Origin: Sphingopyxis italica | GTDB taxonomy: Bacteria > Pseudomonadota > Alphaproteobacteria > Sphingomonadales > Sphingomonadaceae | Assembly (NCBI RefSeq): GCF_011926545.1 | Contig: NZ_JAATIT010000006.1 | Location: 1 to 64,000 of the forward strand | Reading direction: 5' to 3' | DNA: 64,000 nt | Shown: piece by piece, positions 17,215 through 25,128 of the stretch | Numbering within the stretch: position 1 is the first letter of the stretch | How the letters are laid out: the number at the start of each line of letters is the position of its first letter | Notes under the pieces: generated by a model | The model's database searches: none | What the model was told of the DNA's origin: nothing | What the model saw: only the letters and a program-made list of their open reading frames with translations | Program-made: the position numbers and the translations under genes

Positions 17215-17572
17215 CTGACCCATGACCGAAGATGTCTTCCAATGCTTCGTAAGCTCATCGCCGGTCAGCGGTTTGTCGATCAGCCGCGCGCTCGGCGCCG
17301 CCGCCCATGCCCGGACGGTGCTGTCCGGACGCGTGACGAGCAACAGGGCCGGAGACGCATGGCCGACCGTGCGCAGGCTTGCGAGCCATGCAAGGCCGGA
17401 TCGCCGATGTCTGGTCGATCACCATGCACTCGCCGGGAGCGGGCGGTTCGCCGTCGCTCCGAAGCCGATAGTCTTCCAACGACAAGAAAAACCGGAGCGA
17501 GGAGAGAAGGGCAGGGTCGCTGGCGAAGAGTGCGACGACGGGTCCATGTCCTTCCTCCTTCGTTCGGGGCAC
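17215..17572 (-). pseudogene. Remnant single-domain response regulator (FixJ receiver-like), frameshifted
   Basis: Two fragments in different frames together resemble a receiver-type protein: VVALFASDPALLSSLRFFL with CMVIDQ (the Asp of VIDQ at the phosphoacceptor position) in one frame, then SGLAWLASLRTVGHASPALL, LVTRPDSTV and LIDKPLTGDEL in another. The frame changes near 17400-17410, right after VIDQTSA, by a small indel. At the 5' end, AAGGAGGAAGGAC precedes ATG 17547, but that ATG is also out of frame with the receiver, a second lesion. It lies directly downstream of the alternative-oxidase remnant on the same strand, so the two probably formed one operon. Confidence 0.65.
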
Positions 17573-17574
17573 GC

Positions 17575-17790
17575 TCAGGCGGCCTTCTTCCAGTTGGGCT
17601 CGAGCGTGACGTGCGGTGGGAATTCGGCGACGGGACCGACGGGGAGGCCGGCGAGTTCGTTGGCGAAGCCATGGTTCACATCGCGGTGATGCGCCTCATC
17701 TGCCCTGACGACCAGAACGACATCGCGCAGCGTCGCATCGGCGGAAAGGCCCCAATAATCACGGGCGATTTTCGGCGCCGGCACAACAGC
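17575..17790 (-). pseudogene. C-terminal remnant of an alternative oxidase
   Basis: The last 70 or so codons match the end of ubiquinol alternative oxidase: [13 protein letters not shown], then [20 protein letters not shown] with the [12 protein letters not shown] di-iron motif, and NHGFANEL. The open frame continues upstream to 17880 but loses similarity before VPAPK, so the N-terminal three quarters, including the first iron-binding helices, are missing. It cannot be functional. The parent enzyme would be a cyanide-insensitive quinol oxidase of the inner membrane. Confidence 0.75.
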
Positions 17791-17932
17791 GAGCTTGCGG
17801 GGCGAACCGGTCTGCCACCCATTCTGACTGTCTCTGCATCCGCACTGAAACCTCGGGCCAGGAGTCTCCGAGGGGCCCATTACAAGCTCCCGTCGCTATA
17901 CATAAGATAGCCGGTGCAACGCATCGTTCATT

Positions 17933-18172
17933 TCACACGCCATAAACGAGCGTGAACATGCCGGCGAGTACGATCCCGAACATCAAGATCATCACGCCCG
18001 CGATCCGGAGCAGGTAGGTGAGGGGGTCGGTGGGGCCGTCCTCGCCGTCGCGCGCTGCGGGCGGGGGCATCCGCATGAGCCGGCGGAAGGTGGCCGGTCT
18101 GAACGCCATCAGAAATCCTAGGATGGCGAGGATGATGCCGAGGAGGTCGATGGCGAGCAGCGACGCGGACAT
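17933..18172 (-). CDS. Small protein with two membrane segments, unknown function
   Basis: 79 residues: a hydrophobic N-terminus (MSASLLAIDLLGIILAILGF), a short basic and proline-rich loop (RRLMRMPPPAARDGEDGP) and a second hydrophobic stretch (GVMILMFGIVLAGMFTLVYG). It begins four bases after the stop of the gene at 18177-18452 on the same strand, which suggests coupled translation. I recognise no family. It may be a real small gene or a leftover in this decayed region. Confidence 0.5.
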   Translation of the reverse strand: MSASLLAIDLLGIILAILGFLMAFRPATFRRLMRMPPPAARDGEDGPTDPLTYLLRIAGVMILMFGIVLAGMFTLVYGV

Positions 18173-18176
18173 CGTG

Positions 18177-18452
18177 TCACATGCGGCGGGCCGGGAGGCC
18201 CGCCTTCAGGTCGGCGAGGAGGTCCGCTTCGGCCTCGAGCCGGATGTGGTCGTCATCGATACCAGCGCCCGCGCGCGCTGCGACTCCCATGCCGACATGC
18301 GTTGTCGCTGGATGCACGGCAGGGCTTTCGACACCTCCAAGGAATTCTGCAAGGGCAATCGGCGGAGCGATGGGGTCAAATCGCGTGTCGCTCGGGGCGC
18401 TGTGCGGCGCGGCGACCGTTTCGGGTCTGGCGCTGTCTTGATGTTCCGTCAT
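18177..18452 (-). CDS. Hypothetical protein
   Basis: 91 residues beginning MTEHQDSARPETVAAP, with no membrane segment or known motif; acidic and Ala/His-rich. AGGAAAGGG lies five bases before the ATG at 18452, good support for translation. It precedes the small membrane protein with a four-base gap. Function not recognised. Confidence 0.45.
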   Translation of the reverse strand: MTEHQDSARPETVAAPHSAPSDTRFDPIAPPIALAEFLGGVESPAVHPATTHVGMGVAARAGAGIDDDHIRLEAEADLLADLKAGLPARRM

Positions 18453-18611
18453 GCGAACCCTTTCCTGAAAGAGAGGGGCGGTTCCTCGTCACCTTGCGTT
18501 GCATGCGCTATAGCACAGGATGCTCGGTGGGCGGCTACAAAGAGGCTCGTCCTTCAAAGTTTGCTCCGGTCCGATGGGGGCGGGCTTGCAACGCTGCCGA
18601 AAGGAGACGAG

Positions 18612-18975
18612 GTGAACGAAGAGGTCAGCACCGCGCTCCGCCCACCCGCGCTTTTCATCGGCCATGGTGCTCGCTCATCTCTATCCCGAGGCCGATGTTC
18701 CCGTTGTGCAGCTGTCGATCAACGCGCTCCGCCCGCTGAGCTATCAATTGGCCGCGCGGCTCGCGTCCTTACGCGGCAGGGGCGTGATGATCCTTGCCAG
18801 CGGCAATGTCGTTCACAATCTGGGCGAGGTGCAGTGGAAACGGCCGGATGCGGCGTTCGACTGGGCCGAGCGGTTCGGCGACGCCGTCGCCGCCCAACTC
18901 GCCGATGCCCCCGGCGACATTCTCAAGCTATGCGAGCACCCCGACTACGCTCGCCCCGTTCCGACACCCGGGCGT
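18612..18975 (+). pseudogene. Remnant extradiol dioxygenase (YgiD/DODA type) with internal deletion
   Basis: GTG 18612 follows AAGGAG (18602-18606), and the first codons read PPALFIGHG, the usual N-terminus of the class III (DODA-type) dioxygenases. At about 18665 the reading jumps, in a different frame, to LYPEADVPVVQLSINAL, RGRGVMILASGNVVHNLG, AAFDWAERFGDAV and LCEHPDYARPVPTP, normally well over 100 residues further on. The middle of the enzyme, with metal ligands, is therefore missing, and the end after PVPTP is also lost. Not functional. Confidence 0.7.
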
Positions 18976-19359
18976 CAGGGCGGCGGCGGGGAAGAAATTC
19001 GACGCGGCGCGCAAGGCTTCCAGCGCCGGCCGGATCGCCCGCAAATATCCTTCCGCAGCCGCGATTTTCGGGTTGGTACCTGCCGCGGGAGTTTTGCGGC
19101 AGCAAGCGCGGGGCAGCTATTTGAGGTTCCTTGCGGGCCATGCTACAGGCTCTCCCATGTCGTTCGAGAAGCATCTTCGCTTTCTTGCCCACGCCGGTTG
19201 CCTGCTCACGCGCCGTCCGGCCTCGGAGCACCGCCTCTCCGCTTGAGCGTGGATGGGCGTCCCGAGGCCCGTCCGCAGGACCCGCTCGCGGTCCCATTCC
19301 CGTAATTTTTGAGGCTCGCGTCTGCGGGTCTGGTGGCGCATTCATGCGCGGAGTTGATC
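18976..19359. other. Stretch without a supported gene
   Basis: The sequence follows the broken dioxygenase and precedes the small gene at 19360. Open frames on both strands are short and unlike known proteins. A plus-strand frame reading FDAARKASSAGRIARKYPS and SPMSFEKHLRFLAHAG could be another remnant but I cannot name it. Confidence 0.4.
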
Positions 19360-19713
19360 ATGGAAAAAATTATGTCCGAGGCCGACGCATTCCGTCTCCT
19401 CGAACAAAGGCGGGCGGCATTCACCGCGGCGGCCGCACCGCTGCTTGCCGGCACCGAAGTGGGAAGCCCGGCAGATGCCGCCGATGCCGCGGACAAGCTG
19501 CTGGGCATGACGCTCGCCGCCTATCAAGGACGCCTCAAACCGGAAGCGGCGGCGCCCGCGCTGCGCCGCGAGGTTTACAGCCGCTTCGGCGACAATCTTG
19601 TGCCGCTGTTGAAGGACATCATCGGCAGGGATGTACCCGTCGCCTTTCTGGCTCTGACGCGCTGCGTCGATGCTTATTGGCGTAGCGCCGCGCGGGCGGT
19701 GGACGCGCCATGA
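19360..19713 (+). CDS. Small helical protein upstream of hemD, unknown function
   Basis: 117 residues from ATG 19360 (MEKIMSEADAFRLLEQRRAA); an in-frame ATG at 19372 is an alternative. It is predicted mostly helical, with no membrane span or known motif; LVPLLKDIIGRDVPVAFLAL is the most distinctive part. It overlaps the hemD start by four bases (ATGA at 19710-19713), so the two are translationally coupled. Function not recognised. Confidence 0.6.
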   Translation: MEKIMSEADAFRLLEQRRAAFTAAAAPLLAGTEVGSPADAADAADKLLGMTLAAYQGRLKPEAAAPALRREVYSRFGDNLVPLLKDIIGRDVPVAFLALTRCVDAYWRSAARAVDAP

Positions 19714-20471
19714 GCCGCCCGTGCGTCTGGGTGACGCGGACCGATCCATTTAACCGCCTGACGGCCAAGCGGCTAGCCGGCGCGGGCTATGAAACGCTCT
19801 GCGCGCCGGCACTGCGCGTCTTGGGTCTCGATGTCCCCGCTGTCCTCGCGGTGCCAGACGCGCTGGCGTTTACCAGCCTGAACGGGGTCCGGCTCCACCG
19901 CTTCCTGCCCGCACTCGCGGAGATTCCGGTGTTCGCGGTCGGCGACCATAGTGCGCGCCTCGCGCAGACCTGCGGATACCGCCGTGTCCGGTCGGCCAGT
20001 GGCAATATCTCGGATCTCGCCGGCACGATCACGCGCGAGCTTACCGCGCCGGCGGCGATCCTCCATATCGGCGCCGCAAGGCCCGCCGGTGACCTCGGCG
20101 CCCTGCTCGGGCCGCGCCACCGCGTCAGCCGGCTTGCGATCTACGAGACACTGGAGAACGACCGCCGGGACCTCGAGCGGGTGGCCGGCCATATCGATGC
20201 GATAGACCATATGTTGATCCACTCGCCGCGTGCCGGTGCGCATGTGGCGCGCTGGCTCCAGGACGTCGAACCGCACTGGCGCGGCACCGTACATTGCATC
20301 TCCGATGCCGCCGCCGTGCCGTTTCGTTCTTTCTCGCGCATTTCGATCGAGGTGGCGAGCCGGCCCGACGAGACGTCCTTGCTCGCGGGGTTGATGGCGC
20401 ACCGGCCCCGCTCCAGCGTCGCCGCTCCGCGGACGTCCGAAGCGATTCGCGCCCGAGCCGAGCAGGGATGA
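19710..20471 (+). CDS. hemD: Uroporphyrinogen-III synthase
   Basis: 253 residues of the HemD family, which closes and isomerises hydroxymethylbilane to uroporphyrinogen III, the branch point to haem and sirohaem. Supporting segments: WVTRTDPFNRLTAKRLAGAG at the start, DALAFTSLNGVR, VFAVGDHSARLA and LAIYETLEND. The C-terminal half is less conserved, as usual for the family. It is coupled to the unknown helical gene upstream rather than to hemA/hemC, so it may be a secondary copy tied to a haem-demanding process once encoded here; that is inference. Confidence 0.8.
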   Translation: MSRPCVWVTRTDPFNRLTAKRLAGAGYETLCAPALRVLGLDVPAVLAVPDALAFTSLNGVRLHRFLPALAEIPVFAVGDHSARLAQTCGYRRVRSASGNISDLAGTITRELTAPAAILHIGAARPAGDLGALLGPRHRVSRLAIYETLENDRRDLERVAGHIDAIDHMLIHSPRAGAHVARWLQDVEPHWRGTVHCISDAAAVPFRSFSRISIEVASRPDETSLLAGLMAHRPRSSVAAPRTSEAIRARAEQG

Positions 20472-20802
20472 CCCATGCTTGACTTTCGGCTGCGTCGGGC
20501 CATCTTGGTCGCACCATGAGCGACAAGGCTCCATCTCTTGCGCGCTTCGCGCACTATGTAGGACGGCTGCTCGAACGCTAGCCGCCCCGGATCCGCATGT
20601 CGCGGCTCCGGGGTGTTACCTCGTCCCACCCGCTGCGCGCGCCCGCCATGTCGGCGCGCTTGTCCGGCACGTCGCCGGCAGGACCGGGGCAAGTCGCCAG
20701 CCAACCGTTCACTTCTCGATCGAGCGCAAGAGCCCGCTACTTTTCCCCGGTTTGCAGCCCTGAATGCCGCGCGCGCCTCAGCGCGCGACAACGGAGGTTA
20801 CC
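20472..20802. other. Gap holding a possible 21-residue peptide frame
   Basis: No gene of normal size is supported. A short frame at 20516-20581 (MSDKAPSLARFAHYVGRLLE, then Arg and TAG) could be a truncated start of a protein. The remaining frames are overlapping and unlike known proteins. The promoter for the following four small genes would lie here. Confidence 0.35.
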
Positions 20803-21336
20803 GTGAATGGTCCATTGGAACAGCAGGTGTTGTTCAGCCATCTTCTGGGCGATGCCGCGCGCCGCGCGAGCGCGATGCTGGCGCATCCCGAAGAGGCGGC
20901 GCGTGTACGCTCGCTCGATGACGACGGCATGACCGTGATCGAGCGGCTCGAATGCTCGCCGGTCGCCGAAGACCAGCTATTGGCCGCTGCGCTCCGCCTG
21001 TCATCGCAGGCGGCGCGGCCCGACGCGATCGCGAGCGCGCTGCAATGCCATTTCGCCACCCCGCCCGGGTGGCTCGCGGTGGAAGCCCAGCGCCGGGCGG
21101 CGTGGAATGGCATGGCCGGGCACGGGCTGCCGCTCGGGCGCGCAGCGGAGGCGGCTGATGCGATCGAGAAACGCTTGGCAGTGGCCGGCGCTTCAAAGGC
21201 GACCGGGCTAAGTGCTTATGCCGGCCTCTACAGCGATCTATGGTGCGATCCCAGGATTGCCGCGCCGGCAACCGCCCGGCGCGAGATGCTGGCGCTTGTC
21301 AGCGTCCTGCACGCACGCTGCGCGCCGCCGGAATAA
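20803..21336 (+). CDS. Unknown 177-residue protein, first gene of a four-gene small-protein operon
   Basis: GTG 20803 is chosen because GGAGG lies five bases before it (20793-20797); the open frame extends to 20764 without a binding site. The protein is helical with no membrane span (VNGPLEQQVLFSHLLGDAA at the start, TGLSAYAGLYSDLWCDPR later). I recognise no domain. Three small membrane-protein genes follow at short spacing (14 and 15 bases, then a 4-base overlap), so they look like one operon. Confidence 0.6.
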   Translation: MNGPLEQQVLFSHLLGDAARRASAMLAHPEEAARVRSLDDDGMTVIERLECSPVAEDQLLAAALRLSSQAARPDAIASALQCHFATPPGWLAVEAQRRAAWNGMAGHGLPLGRAAEAADAIEKRLAVAGASKATGLSAYAGLYSDLWCDPRIAAPATARREMLALVSVLHARCAPPE

Positions 21337-21350
21337 GGGGAGGCCGAAGC

Positions 21351-21500
21351 GTGAAGACCCCGCCACCCGTGACTTCCGAACATCCCGCTGCGCCCCTGCA
21401 GCTTGGCTGCCGCGCGCAAATGCTGCTGGTCGCGACTTTCATTCTTCTCTTCTTCGGCGCTTGCTGGACGATCGGAACGATGATCGCGCGCCCGTCCTGA
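21351..21500 (+). CDS. 49-residue single-span membrane protein
   Basis: GTG 21351 is preceded by GGGGAGG at 21337-21343. The protein has a proline-rich start (KTPPPVTSEHPAAP) and one membrane helix (MLLVATFILLFFGACWTIG). Such single-span peptides are often subunits of respiratory or transport complexes, but I cannot assign it. It is too short for many gene finders. Confidence 0.55.
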   Translation: MKTPPPVTSEHPAAPLQLGCRAQMLLVATFILLFFGACWTIGTMIARPS

Positions 21501-21515
21501 TTATCGGAGTTGGGC

Positions 21516-21806
21516 ATGATATCCGAATTGGCAGTTCCAGCGGCCGGCTGGAACTATAACCTCGAAGACATTCTCGGCCTCGTACTCGTCGGGTCGGTCG
21601 TCTGCGCATATAGCCTGATGTTCGCGATCGCGCGGAAGCCGCGCCGCGGATGGACGCTAACCGCCCTCTTCTCGTTCGCCGTCACGGCGGCGCTGATCGC
21701 GGCGAGCCCTCCCGCCGCGCGCGTCGCCGACGCGGCGCACGCCGGGCCGGCGGGGCACGGCGTTTCCCTTCTGTCCCTGCCCGGCGGAAAGGGGCATGAA
21801 CGATGA
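21516..21806 (+). CDS. Small membrane protein of the four-gene operon
   Basis: 96 residues from ATG 21516, with CGGAG at 21505-21509. It has two membrane helices (ILGLVLVGSVVCAYSLMFAI and LTALFSFAVTAALIAA) separated by a basic loop (ARKPRRGW), then a Gly/His-rich tail. The stop overlaps the next start (ATGA at 21803-21806). Family not recognised. Confidence 0.55.
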   Translation: MISELAVPAAGWNYNLEDILGLVLVGSVVCAYSLMFAIARKPRRGWTLTALFSFAVTAALIAASPPAARVADAAHAGPAGHGVSLLSLPGGKGHER

Positions 21807-22111
21807 AGAAACAGGAGTCGCGGGCGCAGCGATGGCGGCCCCGTTCGCCCAAGCTGGAGGATGTCGAGAGATCGCTCGATCGCTATCCGGGTCTCGACGA
21901 GCAGGAACTGGCGGCGCTGGTTCGGGATTTCCGCCGTCTATCGCTCATCGACAAGGCCGTCCTCACCGCCGACGAGCGGTTGTCGGGCAAGCTCGCGCTT
22001 TTCTATTACGATCACCGTGCACACCTTGGGGTTTCCGTTCTCGAAGTCGTACTTCTCATATGCTTGCCAGCGTCAATCGCGATCGCGGGCGTATGGCTGG
22101 CCTTCGGCTAA
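21803..22111 (+). CDS. Small protein with C-terminal membrane helix
   Basis: 102 residues: a charged N-terminal half (PKLEDVERSLDRYPGLDEQE, LTADERLSGK) and one C-terminal membrane helix (VLEVVLLICLPASIAIAGVW). It is coupled to the gene upstream by a 4-base overlap and is the last of the four small genes. Function not recognised. Confidence 0.55.
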   Translation: MKKQESRAQRWRPRSPKLEDVERSLDRYPGLDEQELAALVRDFRRLSLIDKAVLTADERLSGKLALFYYDHRAHLGVSVLEVVLLICLPASIAIAGVWLAFG

Positions 22112-22171
22112 CCCTCATGCCTTTCTCGCGCAGCATCGCGGAGCGCATCGCGCCCATTGGGAGTCTTTTTT

Positions 22172-23770
22172 TTGTCCTTCATTCGTTTCGCCCCGCTCGC
22201 GCTCTGCTTAGCCGCCGCACTCCTTGCGATCCCGGGGCTTCCCGCGCCGTGGGCTTGGGCTCTCCTTGTCGCGGGGGTGATATTATCGGGGCTCGGCTTG
22301 TACGATCTCGGGCAACCGCTCCATTCGGTTCGCCGCAACTATCCGGTCGTCGGGCGCCTTCGCTGGTTTTTCGAGGATATCCGGCCAGGCATCAGGCAGT
22401 ATCTTTTCGAGGACGAGCATGAGGAGACGCCTTTCTCGCGCAGTCAGCGTTCGCTCGTCTATGCGCGCGCAAAGAATGAGGTAAGCGACCGGGCATTCGG
22501 CACCCTCCTCGACGTCTATGAGAATGGTTACGAGTTTATCGCCCATTCTACGAAGCCCGTTCCTGCCGCCGACCCGGCCTCGTTCCGGATTCCGATCGGC
22601 GGCGAGGCATGTCGCCAGCCCTATTCGGCTTCCATTTTCAACATTTCCGCGATGAGCTTCGGCGCGCTCAGCGCGAACGCCATCCGTGCGCTCAACAAGG
22701 GCGCGAAGCTTGGCGGGTTCGCACACGACACCGGCGAAGGATCGGTCAGCCCCTATCATCGCGAGCATGGGGGCGATCTCATCTGGGAAATCGGCAGCGG
22801 CTATTTCGGGTGCCGCGACGATGCGGGCAGGTTCGACGCGGGGCGCTTCGCCGAGCAGGCCGCCGATCCGCAGGTCCGCATGATCGAGCTCAAGATCAGC
22901 CAGGGGGCGAAGCCCGGCAAAGGGGGTATTTTGCCCGCCGAGAAAGTGACCCCCGAAATCGCTCTCACCCGCGGCATACCGATGGGCCGCGATTGCATTT
23001 CCCCACCGGGGCATTCGGCCTTCGGCACGCCGATCGAACTCGTCCAGTTCATCGCCCGGCTCCGCGAGCTGTCGGGCGGCAAGCCCGTCGGCTTCAAATT
23101 ATGCGTCGGCCAGCCCTGGGAGTTCATGGGTATCGTCAAGGCGATGCTCGAGACCGGTATCCTGCCCGACTATATCGTCGTCGATGGCGCCGAGGGGGGC
23201 ACCGGCGCGTCGCCGCTGGAGTTCACCGATCACCTCGGCATGCCGCTCCGCGAAAGCCTGCTCTTCGTGCACAACACACTCGTCGGTGCGGGATTGCGGG
23301 ACCGGATCAAGATCGGCGCCGCGGGCAAGATCGTCAGTGCGTTCGATATCGCCACCGTCATGGCGCTCGGCGCCGACTGGACGAACGCGGGGCGCGGCTT
23401 CATGTTCGCGATCGGCTGCATCCAGTCGCTGTCGTGCCACACGAACCAATGCCCGACCGGCGTCGCGACGCAGGATCCGATACGGCAGCGTGCGCTCGTC
23501 GTGAGCGACAAGGCCGGCCGCGTCCATAATTTTCATCGCAATACCTTGCTGGCGCTGTCGGAGATGATCGCCGCGGCGGGGCTCGATCATCCGAGCCGGC
23601 TAGGCCCGCACCATCTCGTCCGGCGCGTCAGCCTCACCGAGATCAGGCTGTTCTCGCAGCTCCACATTTTTCTCGCGAATGGCGAACTCCTCGACGGGGA
23701 CTCGGACAGGGACTTCTACGGCGCGGCATGGCGTCTCGCCCGGGCCGACAGCTTCGACATCGCGATGTGA
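22172..23770 (+). CDS. Membrane-anchored FMN-binding glutamate-synthase-domain protein
   Basis: About 532 residues. Two N-terminal membrane helices (to about 55) precede a GltS/archaeal-type FMN barrel domain: NISAMSFGALSANAIRALNK, FAHDTGEGSVS, ELKISQGAKPGKGG, VVDGAEGGTGASP and the iron-sulfur Cys cluster CIQSLSCHTNQCPTGVATQD. The barrel of glutamate synthase reduces 2-oxoglutarate plus ammonia to glutamate, but stand-alone membrane-attached members lack the amidotransferase domain and their reaction is not established. No ATG is available: TTG 22172 sits eight bases after GGGAG, TTG 22157 is an alternative. It looks intact within a decayed region. Confidence 0.85.
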   Translation: MSFIRFAPLALCLAAALLAIPGLPAPWAWALLVAGVILSGLGLYDLGQPLHSVRRNYPVVGRLRWFFEDIRPGIRQYLFEDEHEETPFSRSQRSLVYARAKNEVSDRAFGTLLDVYENGYEFIAHSTKPVPAADPASFRIPIGGEACRQPYSASIFNISAMSFGALSANAIRALNKGAKLGGFAHDTGEGSVSPYHREHGGDLIWEIGSGYFGCRDDAGRFDAGRFAEQAADPQVRMIELKISQGAKPGKGGILPAEKVTPEIALTRGIPMGRDCISPPGHSAFGTPIELVQFIARLRELSGGKPVGFKLCVGQPWEFMGIVKAMLETGILPDYIVVDGAEGGTGASPLEFTDHLGMPLRESLLFVHNTLVGAGLRDRIKIGAAGKIVSAFDIATVMALGADWTNAGRGFMFAIGCIQSLSCHTNQCPTGVATQDPIRQRALVVSDKAGRVHNFHRNTLLALSEMIAAAGLDHPSRLGPHHLVRRVSLTEIRLFSQLHIFLANGELLDGDSDRDFYGAAWRLARADSFDIAM

Positions 23771-23788
23771 GCGCGGCGAACTGCCGCC

Positions 23789-23956
23789 TCAAGGAACCCG
23801 CTTCGCGCCCGGGCGCGTGTCCGCTCCATCGCCGATGTCCGTCGGGACATCGGCTGCCGCTTCGCTCCGATCGCGGTAGATCGCCGCGCGGGCCAACAGC
23901 ATCAGCGTGGCCGGAGTGGTAAACGTCACAAAGAGAGCGATCAGCTCGAAACCCAT
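23789..23956 (-). pseudogene. C-terminal remnant of an MnhG/PhaG-type antiporter subunit
   Basis: About 55 codons: MGFELIALFVTFTTPATLML, then LARAAIYRD, a membrane segment resembling the last helix of subunit G of multi-subunit Na+/H+ antiporters, followed by an acidic tail. The rest of the gene and the other antiporter subunits are absent, so it is a fragment. Confidence 0.4.
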
Positions 23957-24206
23957 TTGTCGTGCAGCGTAACTTGTCGACGATGTAGGCGCTGGCGCGA
24001 TTGTAACCGACCTCGATCGTGTGGCCTTCGCGGCGCGGCACGCGACGATCGTGTCGAGCGCGCCGACACGTCGATGAGGGTGACCGTGTCCGCGACTTCG
24101 GCGCGCGAATACACGCCGTTCATTTCCCTCGCTCGCTGAAAGGCGAGCAGGCATCGCTCGTCGATTTGGTCCAGGAAATGCTCCTTCCTGTATCACCAAT
24201 ACGCCC
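23957..24206. other. Decayed sequence between two gene remnants
   Basis: Minus-strand fragments in shifting frames read VYSRAEVADTVTLIDVSA, then TIEVGYNRASAYIVDKL, and look like one protein broken by indels. I cannot name it. No intact gene is supported. Confidence 0.35.
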
Positions 24207-24605
24207 GTGACCAATACCACGACGGCGTCAGTGCCTCCGAGCCGTGCTGGTATGGCGTCCGGTATCGATATGAGCGCGCGGCTGATAACGCTGGCCGTGA
24301 ACATCGCACTCATGGGCATATTTCTCGTCGAAGGGATCGCCTCTGCGCTGCAACGCGCCGTGCCGAAGGGAATCGAACTCGCGCAACTGCGGGGTGCGGC
24401 GGAGGCGATCGCGGCGGGCAATGCCGAAGCGCTCGCGACAGATCGGATGATCGTCGGCAACCTGCCGGAGGCGGCCGTACAGCACGGGCTCATCGCGGGT
24501 TTCGGTCTCGTGATGATCTATGCGGGTGCCGGGGCTTTGATCCTGGCAATACTGAGCTTCATCCTCTTCCGGCCGGGTGGAACGGGGTTGAATAATTGCA
24601 AATGA
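24207..24605 (+). pseudogene. C-terminal remnant of an MFS drug-efflux (DHA2-like) transporter
   Basis: The frame reads SVPPSRAGMASGIDMSARLI, TLAVNIALMG and, near the end, HGLIAGFGLVMIYAGAGALI followed by ILSFILFRPGG. The PPxRAGMASG segment and the final two helices match the C-terminal quarter of 14-helix MFS efflux pumps. The first ten or so helices are missing, so it is a fragment. Confidence 0.55.
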
Positions 24606-24751
24606 TCGATTCACGTCATCGCGGCGGCGAGTTGCCCAACGTCCGCTATTTCGGATTCCTTCCGAAAAGCGGAAGGTCTCAAAGCGGCCATGAGCCGCCA
24701 TGGGAACGCCTATTGGCGGAGACCGCTTCGCGGTTCTCCGCCCTGTTTGGA

Positions 24752-25096
24752 TCAACGCGCTGCGATGACGATGATTTCGACCTTATAGGCGGGCGTCGCA
24801 AGATTGGCTTCGCCAGTGGCGCGGGCGGGGGCGTCTTTTCCGTCGACCCATTTGTCCCAGACCGCGTTCATTTCGGCGAAGTCCGCCATGTCCGCGAGCC
24901 AGATCGTCGCTGACAGGATCTTTGCCTTTTCCGAGCCGGCTTCGGCCAGCAGCGCCTCGATCTGGCCGAGGATTGTCTGCGTCTGGTTCGTAACGCTTTC
25001 GCCAGGAGCGCCGACCTGGCCTGCGAGATAGATGGTGTCGCCGTGGACGACGGCCTGGCTCATGCGCGCGCCGGCGTGGATGCGGGTGATGGTCAT
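24752..25096 (-). CDS. RidA-family reactive enamine/imine deaminase
   Basis: 114 residues of the Rid family. It hydrolyses enamines or imines such as 2-aminoacrylate that arise from PLP enzymes and amino-acid oxidation. Recognisable parts: DTIYLAGQVGAPGESVTNQT, ATIWLADMADFAEMNAVWD and YKVEIIVIAAR. ATG 25096 is preferred, with GGAA just upstream; the longer frame adds MPIHQMKGKD with no family match. It follows dadA by 32 bases, and the imino acids made by D-amino-acid oxidation are plausible substrates. The exact Rid subclass is not assigned. Confidence 0.9.
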   Translation of the reverse strand: MTITRIHAGARMSQAVVHGDTIYLAGQVGAPGESVTNQTQTILGQIEALLAEAGSEKAKILSATIWLADMADFAEMNAVWDKWVDGKDAPARATGEANLATPAYKVEIIVIAAR

Positions 25097-25128
25097 GTCT
25101 TTTCCTTTCATTTGGTGAATGGGCAACG

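Noticed and set aside
16791..23770. A functional denitrification island
   Set aside because: DUF1971, an AOX remnant and hemD hint at it, but no nitrite, nitric-oxide or nitrous-oxide reductase gene is present.
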